Assembly: GCF_904061905.1 (NCBI RefSeq)
Contig: NZ_CAJFCI010000014.1
Location: forward strand, 1 to 50,283
Reading direction: 5' to 3'
Length of the DNA: 50,283 nucleotides
Source: Zestomonas carbonaria
GTDB taxonomy: Bacteria > Pseudomonadota > Gammaproteobacteria > Pseudomonadales > Pseudomonadaceae
Shown here: positions 8,151-16,162 of the stretch, piece after piece
Layout of the letters: each line of letters starts with the position of its first letter
How positions within the stretch are numbered: the first letter of the stretch is position 1
The notes under the pieces: generated by a model
Database searches by the model: none
Seen by the model: only the letters and a program-made list of their open reading frames with translations
Told to the model about the DNA's origin: nothing
Position numbers and translations under genes: made by a program

Positions 8151-8482
8151 CCTACCGCCCCTTCGTCCTGCGCCGGCCGTTCACCAGCCTGCTGCTGGCC
8201 ATGCTGGTGATCCTCGCCGGGCTGGCCTGGCAATACCGCGTCCACCTCGCGGCCTTCCCCGGCATCATTGGCGCCTACACGGCCAAGGAGTATTGCTCCT
8301 GCCGCTACGTGATGGACAACCCGGTCGATTACTGCGTCGGCTACGTCAAGCAGTACCTGCCGGTCAGCCGCTTCCTCGACGACCAGACCAACAAGCGGGT
8401 GACCGCCAGCGGCCTGGGCAGCACCCAGGTCGCCGCCTGGGTCGGTCCGCGTGAGGGGTGCCGGTTGCTGCCGGGTTCCTGA
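8147..8482 (+). CDS. Small membrane-anchored cysteine-containing protein
   Basis: 111 aa, family not recognised. One hydrophobic segment at about 13-29 after a basic N-terminus (MTYRPFVLRRPF) predicts an inner-membrane anchor or uncleaved signal. The remaining roughly 80 residues carry Cys50, Cys52 (a CSC pair), Cys63 and Cys105, which would be disulfide-bonded if periplasmic. Starts at the ATGA overlap with the serine hydrolase gene, implying a partner or accessory role for that enzyme. Alternative: a substrate-recognition or chaperone subunit; nothing in the sequence decides. Confidence 0.7.
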   Translation: MTYRPFVLRRPFTSLLLAMLVILAGLAWQYRVHLAAFPGIIGAYTAKEYCSCRYVMDNPVDYCVGYVKQYLPVSRFLDDQTNKRVTASGLGSTQVAAWVGPREGCRLLPGS

Positions 8483-8496
8483 GGGGGCTATCTATT

Positions 8497-8635
8497 GGGT
8501 CCCCGCGTTCGCGGGGATGACGCACCGAGCGTTTTGCAACCCCGTCGCTCCCGCGGATGCGGGAGTCCGGTCGAAGGCTCGCGAGTAGGCGCCGTGAACC
8601 ATCGTCGCTCCCGCGAATGCGGGAGTCCAGCAACC
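8497..8635. repeat. Three CCCGCGAACGCGGG-family palindromes
   Basis: Hairpins CCCCGCG/CGCGGGG at 8501-8516, CTCCCGC/GCGGGAG at 8548-8565 and CTCCCGC/GCGGGAG at 8608-8625, the last two within an almost identical unit CGTCGCTCCCGC(G)AATGCGGGAGTCC spaced 60 bp apart. The same family occurs at 17127-17200, 22020-22350 and 44346. Dispersed extragenic palindromes, not CRISPR. Confidence 0.7.
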
Positions 8636-8717
8636 GCTCCATGAACCGGTGGCGGGTTTGCAAGGTCTACTCGGACGGCTATCGTTCCGCCTGAGTTCCA
8701 TCGGCCCAAGGACGCCC

Positions 8718-9293
8718 ATGCGCAAACTGCTGATCTTCCTGCTTGCCGCCTGCCTGGCGCTACCCGCGCAGGCCGCCTGGTACCTGGACAACGAGTCCTC
8801 GCGGATTTCCTTCATCTCCACCCGTTCCGGCAATCTCTCCGAGGTACACCGCTTCCTCACCCTGCACGGCAGTATCAGCGAAGCGGGGCGCGCCAGCCTG
8901 CGCATCGAGCTGGACTCGGTGAGCACCGGCATTCCGCGCCGCGACGAATACCTGCGCAAGCTGCTGTTCGAGATCGACCGCTTCGCCGATGCGAAGATCA
9001 GTGCCCAGCTCGATCTCGGCCCGATCACCGAACTGGCCCCTGGCGCGCAACTGGAACTGCGCCTGCCGGTGACCGTCACGCTGCGGGGGCGCGAGCACCG
9101 CTACGTTGCCGAGCTGCTGGCCACCCGCCTGGATGACCGGCGCTTCCAGGTGGTCAGCCTGGCGCCGCTGGTGCTGCACATCGACGATTTCCAACTGGGC
9201 GCCGGCGTCGATGCGTTGCGCCAGGTCTCCGGGATCGACGCCATCGGCTCCTCGGTGCCGGTGAGCGCCGTGCTGATTTTTACCTCGCGCTGA
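8718..9293 (+). CDS. YceI family periplasmic lipid-binding-like protein
   Basis: 191 aa. Cleavable signal peptide about 1-19 (ending PAQA). The mature part has the YceI lipocalin-like pattern: WYLDNESSRISFISTRSG, EVHRFLTLHGSISE, ASLRIELDSVSTGIPRRDEYLR, then a strand LPVTVTLRG. YceI proteins are periplasmic barrels thought to bind isoprenoids or fatty amides. I start at the ATG preceded by AAGGA; a longer in-frame start upstream would destroy the signal peptide. The stop overlaps the next gene by 1 base (TGATG). Confidence 0.85.
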   Translation: MRKLLIFLLAACLALPAQAAWYLDNESSRISFISTRSGNLSEVHRFLTLHGSISEAGRASLRIELDSVSTGIPRRDEYLRKLLFEIDRFADAKISAQLDLGPITELAPGAQLELRLPVTVTLRGREHRYVAELLATRLDDRRFQVVSLAPLVLHIDDFQLGAGVDALRQVSGIDAIGSSVPVSAVLIFTSR

Positions 9294-10447
9294 TGGGCCA
9301 CATCTTCCCCTGGCGTTCCGGCAACCGCTTCGCCCTGCTGATCGACGGCCAGCGCTTCTTCCCCGCCATGCTCGATTCCATCGCCAGCGCCGAGCTGGAG
9401 GTGCTGCTGGAGCTGTACCTGGTCGAGGACGGCGAGTGCAGCGAGGCGCTGGTCGAGGCGCTGGTCGCCGCCGCCGGGCGCGGGGTGGAGGTACGCTGCC
9501 TGTTCGACGGTTTCGGCTGCCTGCGCTTCGGCAATCGCCTGCGCCAGCGCCTGAGCGACGCCGGGGTGGTGCTGCGCCTGTACAACCCGCTGAAATGGCG
9601 GCGTGGCCTGCACAACCTGTACCGCGACCACCGCAAGCTGCTGGTGGTCGACCGGCGCATCGCTTTCGTCGGCGGTACCGGTTCCACCGACGAGTTCTGG
9701 CAGCCGGGCGAGGAACTGAGCCGCTGGCACGAGGTGATGGTCAGCATCGAGGGGCCTCTGGTGGTGCACTGGCAACTGCTGTTCGACTACCAGTGGCTGG
9801 CCAACATCGGCAGGCGCCCCTGGAAGCCGGAGGAGGCGCCCGGCCTGGCGCACCTGCCGCCGTTGCCGCCGCTGGGCGAGGGCATGGGCCGGCTGGCCTA
9901 CGCCGATGCCCGGCAGAGCCGCGATATCGTCCAGTCGCTGGTGCGCAGCGTGCGCCGCGCCAAGCGCCGGGTGTGGCTGGCCACGCCGTATTTCCTGCCC
10001 AGTTGGAAGGTGCGCCGGGCATTGCTGCACGCCGCGCGGCGCGGCGTCGATGTGCGCCTGCTGCTGACCAGCCGCAACACCGACCACCCGCCGGTGCGCT
10101 ATGCCGGCCAGCGCTACTATCCACGGCTGCTGCGCGCCGGTGTGCGGGTCTACGAGTACGGCCCGCGCTTCCTGCACCTGAAGATGGTGCTGGTGGACGA
10201 CTGGGTCAGCGTCGGTTCCTGCAACTTCGACCACTGGAACCTGCGCTTCAACCTGGAGGCCAACCTGGAGGCGCTCGACACCGGCTTCACCGCCGAAGTG
10301 GCCACCTGCCTGGACGCCGACTTCGCCTCCAGCCGCGAAGTGACCCTCGAGGACTGGCGCTCGCGGCCGCTGCTCAAGCGCCTCAAGCAGTACCTGTGGG
10401 GCTGGATGGATCGGCTTGTGGTCAACCTGCTGTACCGCCGGGGCTAG
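9293..10447 (+). CDS. Phospholipase D-family phosphatidyltransferase, cardiolipin synthase ClsB-like
   Basis: 384 aa with two HKD motifs: His113-x-Lys115-x4-Asp120 (DHRKLLVVD) followed by GGTGSTDE, and His295-x-Lys297-x4-Asp302 (HLKMVLVD) followed by SVGSCNFD. No N-terminal membrane helices, as in the ClsB branch of about 400 aa rather than ClsA. It would condense two phosphatidylglycerols, or phosphatidylglycerol with another alcohol donor, at the inner membrane. Coupled to the YceI gene by TGATG overlap. Substrate choice within the family is not certain. Confidence 0.85.
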   Translation: MGHIFPWRSGNRFALLIDGQRFFPAMLDSIASAELEVLLELYLVEDGECSEALVEALVAAAGRGVEVRCLFDGFGCLRFGNRLRQRLSDAGVVLRLYNPLKWRRGLHNLYRDHRKLLVVDRRIAFVGGTGSTDEFWQPGEELSRWHEVMVSIEGPLVVHWQLLFDYQWLANIGRRPWKPEEAPGLAHLPPLPPLGEGMGRLAYADARQSRDIVQSLVRSVRRAKRRVWLATPYFLPSWKVRRALLHAARRGVDVRLLLTSRNTDHPPVRYAGQRYYPRLLRAGVRVYEYGPRFLHLKMVLVDDWVSVGSCNFDHWNLRFNLEANLEALDTGFTAEVATCLDADFASSREVTLEDWRSRPLLKRLKQYLWGWMDRLVVNLLYRRG

Positions 10448-10523
10448 ACCGCACTACTTTTGTCGGGGGCTGCGCCGGGGCCGGCTGGCTATGCTCGGCG
10501 GATAACCATAAGAAGGATTCGCC

Positions 10524-11108
10524 ATGCGCCATCACCTCCTGCTCGCCGTGCTATCGCTGACCCTCCTGGCCGGCTGCTCGACGCCCGGGGCGTTCTTCGG
10601 CGCCACCGATGGCCCGCCGTTCCAGCCCCATGTGCTCAGCGACGACGACCATGCCCTGGTCTACCTCTACCGGCCGCAAAGCGAGTGGGCCGACCAGGAA
10701 CTGGAGGCTCCGGGGCTGTTCCTCGACAACGAACTGATCGGCGCGCTGCCGAGCAACGGCTACCTGGTGCTGGAGTTCGACATCGCCAGCTACCACCTGG
10801 AAATGCGCCGGCCATTGCTCGGCAGCTACTGGACCCTGCTGGCCGATGGCGTGTTCGATTTCACCAAGATCACCGGCTTCACCCTGGATACCGAGGCGGG
10901 CGGTGTCTACTACCTGCGTTACGACGAGCTCGACCCGCCACCGCTGAACGGCCAGGAAGCCACCGCCAATGGCCCGCTGCAACTGGTCTCGGCCGAACTG
11001 GGGCAACGCGAGATCGCCAGCACCAGGCTGGTCCAGCCGTTCGCGCGGATCGCCGCCAGTGGCCAGCGCGAGCGGGAACCCGGCTTCTGGTCGCGGCTCT
11101 TTCCGTAG
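10524..11108 (+). CDS. DUF2846-like lipoprotein
   Basis: 194 aa. Lipoprotein signal with lipobox LLAGC, Cys18 lipidated. The mature region VYLYRPQ...LFLDNELIGALPSNGYLVLEFDIASYHLEM has the beta-rich DUF2846 pattern. AGAAGGA precedes the ATG. Stands alone 76 bp after the phospholipase-D-type gene. No biochemical function is known for the family. Confidence 0.75.
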   Translation: MRHHLLLAVLSLTLLAGCSTPGAFFGATDGPPFQPHVLSDDDHALVYLYRPQSEWADQELEAPGLFLDNELIGALPSNGYLVLEFDIASYHLEMRRPLLGSYWTLLADGVFDFTKITGFTLDTEAGGVYYLRYDELDPPPLNGQEATANGPLQLVSAELGQREIASTRLVQPFARIAASGQREREPGFWSRLFP

Positions 11109-11142
11109 GGGAACGCAACGGCGATGCCCGTCGAATCGTGGG

Positions 11143-11241
11143 TGATGGGTATCGCTTTGCTCAGCCCATCCTACGGAAGAGCGCAACCTGCACTCCCGTA
11201 AGATGGGTCGAGGAGCGCAGCGACGATACCCATCGGGTGAA
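11143..11241. repeat. Inverted repeat GATGGGTATCGC family
   Basis: GATGGGTATCGC...CCCATCCTAC on the left (11147-11174) is answered by GATGGGTCG...CGATACCCATC on the right (about 11202-11236). It fills part of the 220-bp gap between the lipoprotein and DJ-1/PfpI genes. Looks like a dispersed extragenic repeat; no gene seen here. Confidence 0.5.
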
Positions 11242-11328
11242 CTCGCCTATCAAGAGCTAGGCTCGAAGGATGCCCGGGGCTGGAGGCCAGCCGAACAGCC
11301 CGGTGATCAACACGACAGGAGACTTCCG

Positions 11329-11910
11329 ATGGCCGCGAAAAAGATCCTCATGCTGGTCGGCGACTATGTCGAAGACTACGAAGTCATGGTGCCGTTCCAG
11401 GCCCTGCAGATGGTCGGCCACACCGTGCATGCCGTCTGCCCGGACAAGAAGGCCGGGCAGACCGTGCGCACCGCGATCCACGATTTCGAGGGCGACCAGA
11501 CCTACAGCGAGAAGCCCGGCCACAACTTCGCGCTGAACTTCGATTTCGCCAAGGCCAAGGCCGACGCCTATGACGCGCTGGTGATCCCCGGTGGGCGCGC
11601 GCCCGAGTACCTGCGCCTGAACGACAAGGTGATCAAGCTGGTCAAGGAGTTCGACAAGGCCGGCAAGCCGATCGCCGCCATCTGCCACGGCGCCCAGTTG
11701 CTGGCCGCCGCCGGTGTGCTCAAGGGCCGCGAGTGCAGCGCCTACCCGGCCTGCGCGCCGGAGGTTCGCCTGGCCGGCGGCGAGTACGTCGAGCTGGAGG
11801 TCAGCGGCGCGCATGTCGAAGGCAACCTAGTCACCGCCCCCGCCTGGCCGGCCCATCCGACCTGGCTGGCCGGCTTTCTCGCCGTGCTGGGCACCAAGAT
11901 CACCCTGTAA
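11329..11910 (+). CDS. DJ-1/PfpI family protein (glutamine amidotransferase-like fold)
   Basis: 193 aa. Nucleophile elbow [14 protein letters not shown] places Cys119-His120; an acidic YVEDYE segment at 13-18 supplies the partner Glu, and [12 protein letters not shown] the conserved glycine loop. Members include PfpI proteases, YhbO/YajL-type stress proteins and glyoxalases or deglycases; the true activity here cannot be told from sequence. I start at the ATG preceded by ACAGGAGA. Cytoplasmic. Confidence 0.87.
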   Translation: MAAKKILMLVGDYVEDYEVMVPFQALQMVGHTVHAVCPDKKAGQTVRTAIHDFEGDQTYSEKPGHNFALNFDFAKAKADAYDALVIPGGRAPEYLRLNDKVIKLVKEFDKAGKPIAAICHGAQLLAAAGVLKGRECSAYPACAPEVRLAGGEYVELEVSGAHVEGNLVTAPAWPAHPTWLAGFLAVLGTKITL

Positions 11911-11981
11911 TCGAACGGGAGCGAAGTTGAGCGGCTAGTCTGTAAGGGTCTATCTCGCCCACCTTCGACCGGAGGAGATCC

Positions 11982-12218
11982 ATGGATACCGTGCCGCACA
12001 ACCTGGCGACCCTGTTCGCCCAACTGGGCCTGCCCGACGACCGCGCCAGCATCGACGGCTTCCTCGCCAGCCACCGCCTGCAACCCGGCCAGGCGCTGCC
12101 CGACGCGCCGTTCTGGAACGAGGGCCAGGCCGCCTTCCTGCGCGAGGCGCTGGCGGACGATTCGGACTGGGCGGAGGAGGTCGACGAACTGGCCGTGCGC
12201 CTGAGCCCGCCAGCGTAG
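11982..12218 (+). CDS. DUF2789 family small protein
   Basis: 78 aa, helical, acidic. The pattern LATLFAQLGLPDDRASIDGFLASHR, then PGQALPDAPFWNEGQAAFLREALADDSDW matches the small Pseudomonas family DUF2789 of unknown function. GGAGGAG precedes the ATG. Monocistronic, followed by a repeat element and the fumarase terminator. Confidence 0.8.
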   Translation: MDTVPHNLATLFAQLGLPDDRASIDGFLASHRLQPGQALPDAPFWNEGQAAFLREALADDSDWAEEVDELAVRLSPPA

Positions 12219-12224
12219 GTGACC

Positions 12225-12295
12225 GTAGGGTGCGCCGGGCGCACCGGGAAGGCGACGTGAATGTCTTGGTAAACGGTGCGCACGGCGCACCCTAC
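12225..12295. repeat. GTAGGGTGCGCC palindromic element, copy 1
   Basis: 71-bp element with terminal inverted repeats GTAGGGTGCGCC / GGCGCACCCTAC and inner GGGCGCACCGG / AACGGTGCGC. A second copy of 85 bp with the same ends lies at 49472-49556. No coding potential. Its ends resemble a non-autonomous (MITE- or REP-like) repeat. Confidence 0.7.
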
Positions 12296-12312
12296 AAAAG
12301 CATGTAGCCCAT

Positions 12313-12338
12313 GAAAAAGCCCGGCACTTGGCCGGGCT
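12313..12338 (-). terminator. Rho-independent terminator of the fumarase gene
   Basis: Read on the minus strand: AGCCCGGCC-AAGT-GCCGGGCT followed by TTTTCAT, placed 20-45 bp after the fumarase stop codon. Strong GC stem and T run. Confidence 0.85.
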
Positions 12339-12356
12339 CTTGCGTTGCGTGGTGGC

Positions 12357-13880
12357 TTACTTCACCTCCACCGCCAGGTTCTCGGCGATCTTCTTCTGCC
12401 AGATCGCCGGGCCGGTGATGTGCACCGACTCGCCGTTGGTGTCGACCGCGACGGTCACCGGCATGTCCTTCACTTCGAACTCGTAGATCGCTTCCATGCC
12501 CAGTTCGGCGAAGGCCAGGACCTTGGACTTCTTGATCGCCTGGGCCACCAGGTAGGCGGCGCCGCCGACGGCCATCAGGTACACGGCCTTGTTGTCCTTG
12601 ATCGCCTCGATGGCGATCGGGCCGCGCTCGGACTTGCCGATCATGCCCAGCAGGCCTGTGCTTTCCAGGATCTGGCGGGTGAACTTGTCCATGCGGGTCG
12701 CGGTGGTCGGGCCGGCCGGGCCGACCACTTCGTCGCCGACCGGATCGACCGGGCCGACGTAGTAGATGAAGCGGCCCTTGAGGTCCACTGGCAGTTCTTC
12801 GCCCTTGTTGAGCATGTCGACCATGCGCTTGTGCGCGGCGTCGCGGCCGGTGAGCATCTTGCCGTTGAGCAGCAGGGTCTCGCCCGGCTTCCAGCTCTGC
12901 ACTTCTTCCGGGGTGATGGTGTCCAGGTCGACGCGGCGCGCGCTCGGGCCGGCTTCCCAGACGATTTCCGGGTAGGCGTCCAGCGGCGGGGCTTCCAGCT
13001 CGGCCGGGCCGGAGCCGTCGAGCACGAAGTGGGCGTGGCGGGTGGCGGCGCAGTTGGGGATCATGCACACCGGCAGCGAGGCGGCGTGGGTCGGGTAGTC
13101 CATGATCTTCACGTCGAGCACGGTGGTCAGGCCGCCCAGGCCCTGGGCGCCGATGCCCAGTTGGTTGACCTTCTCGAACAGCTCCAGGCGCAGTTCCTCG
13201 ATGCGGTTCTGCGGGCCGCGGGCCTTCAGTTCGTGGATGTCGATCGGGTCCATCAGGACTTCCTTGGCCATCACCGCGGCCTTCTCGGCGGTACCGCCGA
13301 TGCCGATGCCGAGCATGCCCGGCGGGCACCAGCCGGCGCCCATGGTCGGCACGGTCTTGAGCACCCAGTCGACGATCGAGTCGGACGGGTTGAGCATGGC
13401 CATCTTCGACTTGTTCTCCGAGCCGCCGCCCTTGGCCGCGACGTCCACCTCGACCTTGTCGCCGGGGACGATGGAGTAGTGGATCACCGCCGGGGTGTTG
13501 TCCTTGGTGTTCTTGCGGCTGCCGGCCGGGTCGGCCAGGATCGAGGCGCGCAGGACGTTCTCCGGCAGGTTGTAGGCGCGGCGCACGCCTTCGTTGATCA
13601 TGTCGTCGACGCTCATGGTCGCGCCATCCCAGCGCACGTCCATGCCGACGCGCACGAAAACGGTGACGATGCCGGTGTCCTGGCAGATCGGGCGATGACC
13701 GGTGGCGCACATGCGCGAGTTGATCAGGATCTGCGCCATGGAGTCGCGCGCGGCCGGCGATTCCTCGCGCAGGTATGCCTCGTGCATGGCCTGGATGAAA
13801 TCGACGGGGTGGTAATAGGAAATGAACTGCAGGGCGTCGGCGACGCTCTGAATCAGGTCATCCTGCTTGATCACGGTCAT
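12357..13880 (-). CDS. fumA: Class I fumarate hydratase ([4Fe-4S])
   Basis: 507 aa, the normal size of the single-polypeptide iron-sulfur fumarase that interconverts fumarate and malate in the TCA cycle. The cluster cysteines are seen in CATGHRPICQDTG, GAGWCPPGMLGIGIGG and CMIPNCAATRHAHF; the C-terminal beta domain includes RDAAHKRM and GPTTATRMDKF, which bind substrate. AGAGGAG precedes the ATG. Oxygen-sensitive type. Divergent from the diguanylate cyclase gene, with a 214-bp shared upstream region; followed by a good terminator. Confidence 0.95.
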   Translation of the reverse strand: MTVIKQDDLIQSVADALQFISYYHPVDFIQAMHEAYLREESPAARDSMAQILINSRMCATGHRPICQDTGIVTVFVRVGMDVRWDGATMSVDDMINEGVRRAYNLPENVLRASILADPAGSRKNTKDNTPAVIHYSIVPGDKVEVDVAAKGGGSENKSKMAMLNPSDSIVDWVLKTVPTMGAGWCPPGMLGIGIGGTAEKAAVMAKEVLMDPIDIHELKARGPQNRIEELRLELFEKVNQLGIGAQGLGGLTTVLDVKIMDYPTHAASLPVCMIPNCAATRHAHFVLDGSGPAELEAPPLDAYPEIVWEAGPSARRVDLDTITPEEVQSWKPGETLLLNGKMLTGRDAAHKRMVDMLNKGEELPVDLKGRFIYYVGPVDPVGDEVVGPAGPTTATRMDKFTRQILESTGLLGMIGKSERGPIAIEAIKDNKAVYLMAVGGAAYLVAQAIKKSKVLAFAELGMEAIYEFEVKDMPVTVAVDTNGESVHITGPAIWQKKIAENLAVEVK

Positions 13881-14094
13881 GGGGCGCGCTCCTCTATAAA
13901 GCGGGAACCGGGCGCCGAATCGAATGCCGGCGCTCTCATCGCGGTAAAAAAGGCGCGGCAGTATACCCCGTACAGACCCACGGGGCCCAGCCGCCGACGG
14001 TCGACCTTGGTCGGTGATCGGCCAGTCGTCGCGCTAGGCATTTCGTGATCACGACGGTACATTGGCATCATCATGCCAGCACGGGATGGAGCCC

Positions 14095-15222
14095 ATGAGC
14101 TCAGGCAGTCTCCAAGTCAAACGGCAGGCCTTGCAGCGATTGCTGATGAAGCGCTTCTGCATGGCCGTGGCAACCTACGGCCTGGCGTTGCTGCTGTTCT
14201 GGCTGGCGGTGCTTGCCGGCCTGTTCCGCGCCAGCCTGGCGACCGCCACCCTGTATACGGTGCTGGTGGCGGTGAGCCAACTGGTGTTCTTCGCCCTGTT
14301 CGCCAGCGGCTACAACCGGCGTTTCCAGGATGCCAGCCTGACCGAGCCGCAGGTCCTGGTGGCGCTCGTCTGGCTCACCCACCTGCTGGCCCTGCTCGAC
14401 AGCTTTCGCGGCCCGCTGCTGGTGTTCTACGTGGTGATCCTGATGTTCGGCGTGTTCCAGTTGCCGCCACGGGTGTTCGTTCGCTGCGCGGCCCTGGCCT
14501 TCGCCGGCTTCGTCGGCATGAACCTCTGGGAAGCCTGGGCGGGGGTGCTGGCCGACCCGCCGCTGGCGCTGCTGGAAGTCTGCGTGCTGCTGCTGGTACT
14601 GGTCTGGCTGAGCCTGTTCGCCTCCTATGTGCAGAGCCTGCGCCAGCGCATGCGTCAGCGCCGCTTCGCCTTGCAGGCGCACCAGGACACCCTGCGCGGG
14701 ATGATGCGCCAGCTCGAGGACCTGGTCGCCACCGACGAACTGACCGGGCTGTTCAATCGCCGTCACTTCCTGCGCCTTGCCGAACGCGAGCAGGCCAACC
14801 TCGAGCCGGGCAAGCAGCACGGCCTGGCGCTGATCGATCTCGATCACTTCAAGCAGATCAACGACCAGCACGGCCATGCCAGCGGCGACCGCGTGCTGCA
14901 GACCTTCGCCGCGGTGGCGCGGGCCTGCCTGCGCGACGGCGACATCCTGGCCCGTTATGGCGGCGAGGAGTTCGTCCTGCTCCTGCCGGACACCGACGCT
15001 GACCAGTTCACTGCCTGCTGCGAGCGCTTGCGCGAGGCGTTCGCCAATGCCGAGCCGGTCGGCGTGGCGGTGGATTGCCTCAGCCTGTCGGTGGGCATGA
15101 CGCTGCTGGTGCCCGGCGATGACCTAGACGATGCCTTGCAGCGCGCGGACCAGGCTCTCTACCGGGCCAAGCGCAGCGGCCGCAATCGCTGCGACGCGAC
15201 CTGGGAGCGCAGCGGTGCCTGA
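14095..15222 (+). CDS. sadC: Membrane diguanylate cyclase, SadC-like
   Basis: 375 aa. Residues about 20-180 carry five to six hydrophobic helices, followed by a short linker and a GGDEF domain from about 205. The active loop is GGEEF (289-293), with a product-inhibition I-site Arg280-Asp-Gly-Asp283 exactly five residues before it; DLDHFKQINDQHGHASGD holds the metal Asp and substrate contacts. Makes c-di-GMP from two GTP, so favours surface attachment. Position between fumarase and the ferredoxin reductase matches PAO1 sadC, but this protein is clearly shorter than the roughly 490 aa I recall for SadC. GGATGGAG precedes the chosen ATG; in-frame TTG and ATG starts at 14062 and 14086 are alternatives. 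The next gene starts inside its last codons. Confidence 0.88.
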   Translation: MSSGSLQVKRQALQRLLMKRFCMAVATYGLALLLFWLAVLAGLFRASLATATLYTVLVAVSQLVFFALFASGYNRRFQDASLTEPQVLVALVWLTHLLALLDSFRGPLLVFYVVILMFGVFQLPPRVFVRCAALAFAGFVGMNLWEAWAGVLADPPLALLEVCVLLLVLVWLSLFASYVQSLRQRMRQRRFALQAHQDTLRGMMRQLEDLVATDELTGLFNRRHFLRLAEREQANLEPGKQHGLALIDLDHFKQINDQHGHASGDRVLQTFAAVARACLRDGDILARYGGEEFVLLLPDTDADQFTACCERLREAFANAEPVGVAVDCLSLSVGMTLLVPGDDLDDALQRADQALYRAKRSGRNRCDATWERSGA

Positions 15223-16162
15223 ACTCAGCGCAGCCGGCCGCCGCTGGGCCGTGCCCACCGGCAGCAACCTGCTCGACAGCCTCAACGCCGCCGGCCTCGC
15301 GGTGCCCTACAGTTGCCGCGCCGGCTGTTGCCATGCCTGCCTGGTGCGTTGCGTCGACGGAGAACCGCTGGACGCCCGGCCCGAAGCGCTGGATGCCACG
15401 CGCCGCGCCGAGGGCTGGCGGTTGTCCTGCCAGTGCCAGGTGGTGGATGATCTGGCCGTCGAAGTCTTCGATCCGCAGCGCGATGGACTGCCGGCGACGG
15501 TCGAATCGGTCGACTGGCCGAGCCCGGGCGTGCTGCGCTTGCGGCTGGTTGCCGAGCGGCCGTTGCGCTATCGGGCCGGCCAGCATCTGGTGTTGTGGAA
15601 CGCCGAGGGCGTGGCGCGGCCTTATTCGCTGGCCAGCCTGCCCGGCGAAGATCCCTGGCTGGAATTCCATCTCGACTGCCACCACCCCGGCGCCTTCAGT
15701 GATGCCGCGCGGCGTCTGCGTCCGGGCGATCCGTTGCGTCTCGGCGAGTTGCGTGGCGGCGCGCTGCACTACGACCCGGACTGGCAGCGGCGGCCGCTCT
15801 GGCTGCTGGCTGCCGGCACCGGCCTGGCGCCGCTCTGGGGCGTGCTGCGCGAGGCCCTGCGCCAGGAGCACCAGGGCGATATCCACCTGCTGCATCTGGC
15901 CCGCGAGCCGGCCGAACACTATCTCGCCGGGCCGCTGCGGGAGCTGGTGGCCCGTCACGCCAACCTGCGCGTGGACCTGCGCGAGGCGGCCGAGCTGCCG
16001 GCCGCTTTGGCCGAACTGCGCCTTGTTTCGCGGCAAACCCTCGCCTTACTCTGCGGCCATCCCGGCAGCGTCGAAAGCTTCGCGCGCCACCTCTACCTGG
16101 CTGGCCTGCCGCGCAACCAGATGCTGGCCGACACCTTCCTGACCCGCCGAGGTATTGCATGA
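15215..16162 (+). CDS. Ferredoxin-NAD(P)H-type reductase with N-terminal 2Fe-2S domain
   Basis: 315 aa with GTG start, chosen because GGGAG lies before it and the product then begins at the natural edge of the ferredoxin domain; it overlaps the diguanylate cyclase stop by 8 bp. Domains: plant-type 2Fe-2S ferredoxin (1-85; Cys34-x4-Cys39-x2-Cys42 and Cys72), FAD domain with RPYS (135-138), and NAD domain with GTGLAPLWG. This is the domain order of phenol hydroxylase/CDP-6-deoxy-glucose reductase-type electron transfer proteins that pass NAD(P)H electrons to an oxygenase or other acceptor. No oxygenase lies beside it, so the partner is unknown. Confidence 0.87.
   Translation: MPELSAAGRRWAVPTGSNLLDSLNAAGLAVPYSCRAGCCHACLVRCVDGEPLDARPEALDATRRAEGWRLSCQCQVVDDLAVEVFDPQRDGLPATVESVDWPSPGVLRLRLVAERPLRYRAGQHLVLWNAEGVARPYSLASLPGEDPWLEFHLDCHHPGAFSDAARRLRPGDPLRLGELRGGALHYDPDWQRRPLWLLAAGTGLAPLWGVLREALRQEHQGDIHLLHLAREPAEHYLAGPLRELVARHANLRVDLREAAELPAALAELRLVSRQTLALLCGHPGSVESFARHLYLAGLPRNQMLADTFLTRRGIA

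Noticed and set aside
8540..8635. Spaced palindromes resembling a short CRISPR array
   Set aside because: Only two near-identical units, the repeat is a dispersed genomic palindrome family, no leader and no cas genes.
8649..8717. 23-residue N-terminal extension of the YceI gene
   Set aside because: Would hide the signal peptide and lacks a ribosome site.
12345..14048. 567-codon open frame on the plus strand opposite fumarase
   Set aside because: High-GC shadow frame, Gly/Ala/His/Arg/Asp-rich without known domains, fully overlapping the well supported fumarase gene; the same applies to many other long antisense frames, e.g. 17202-18791, 23408-24649 and 25878-28439.
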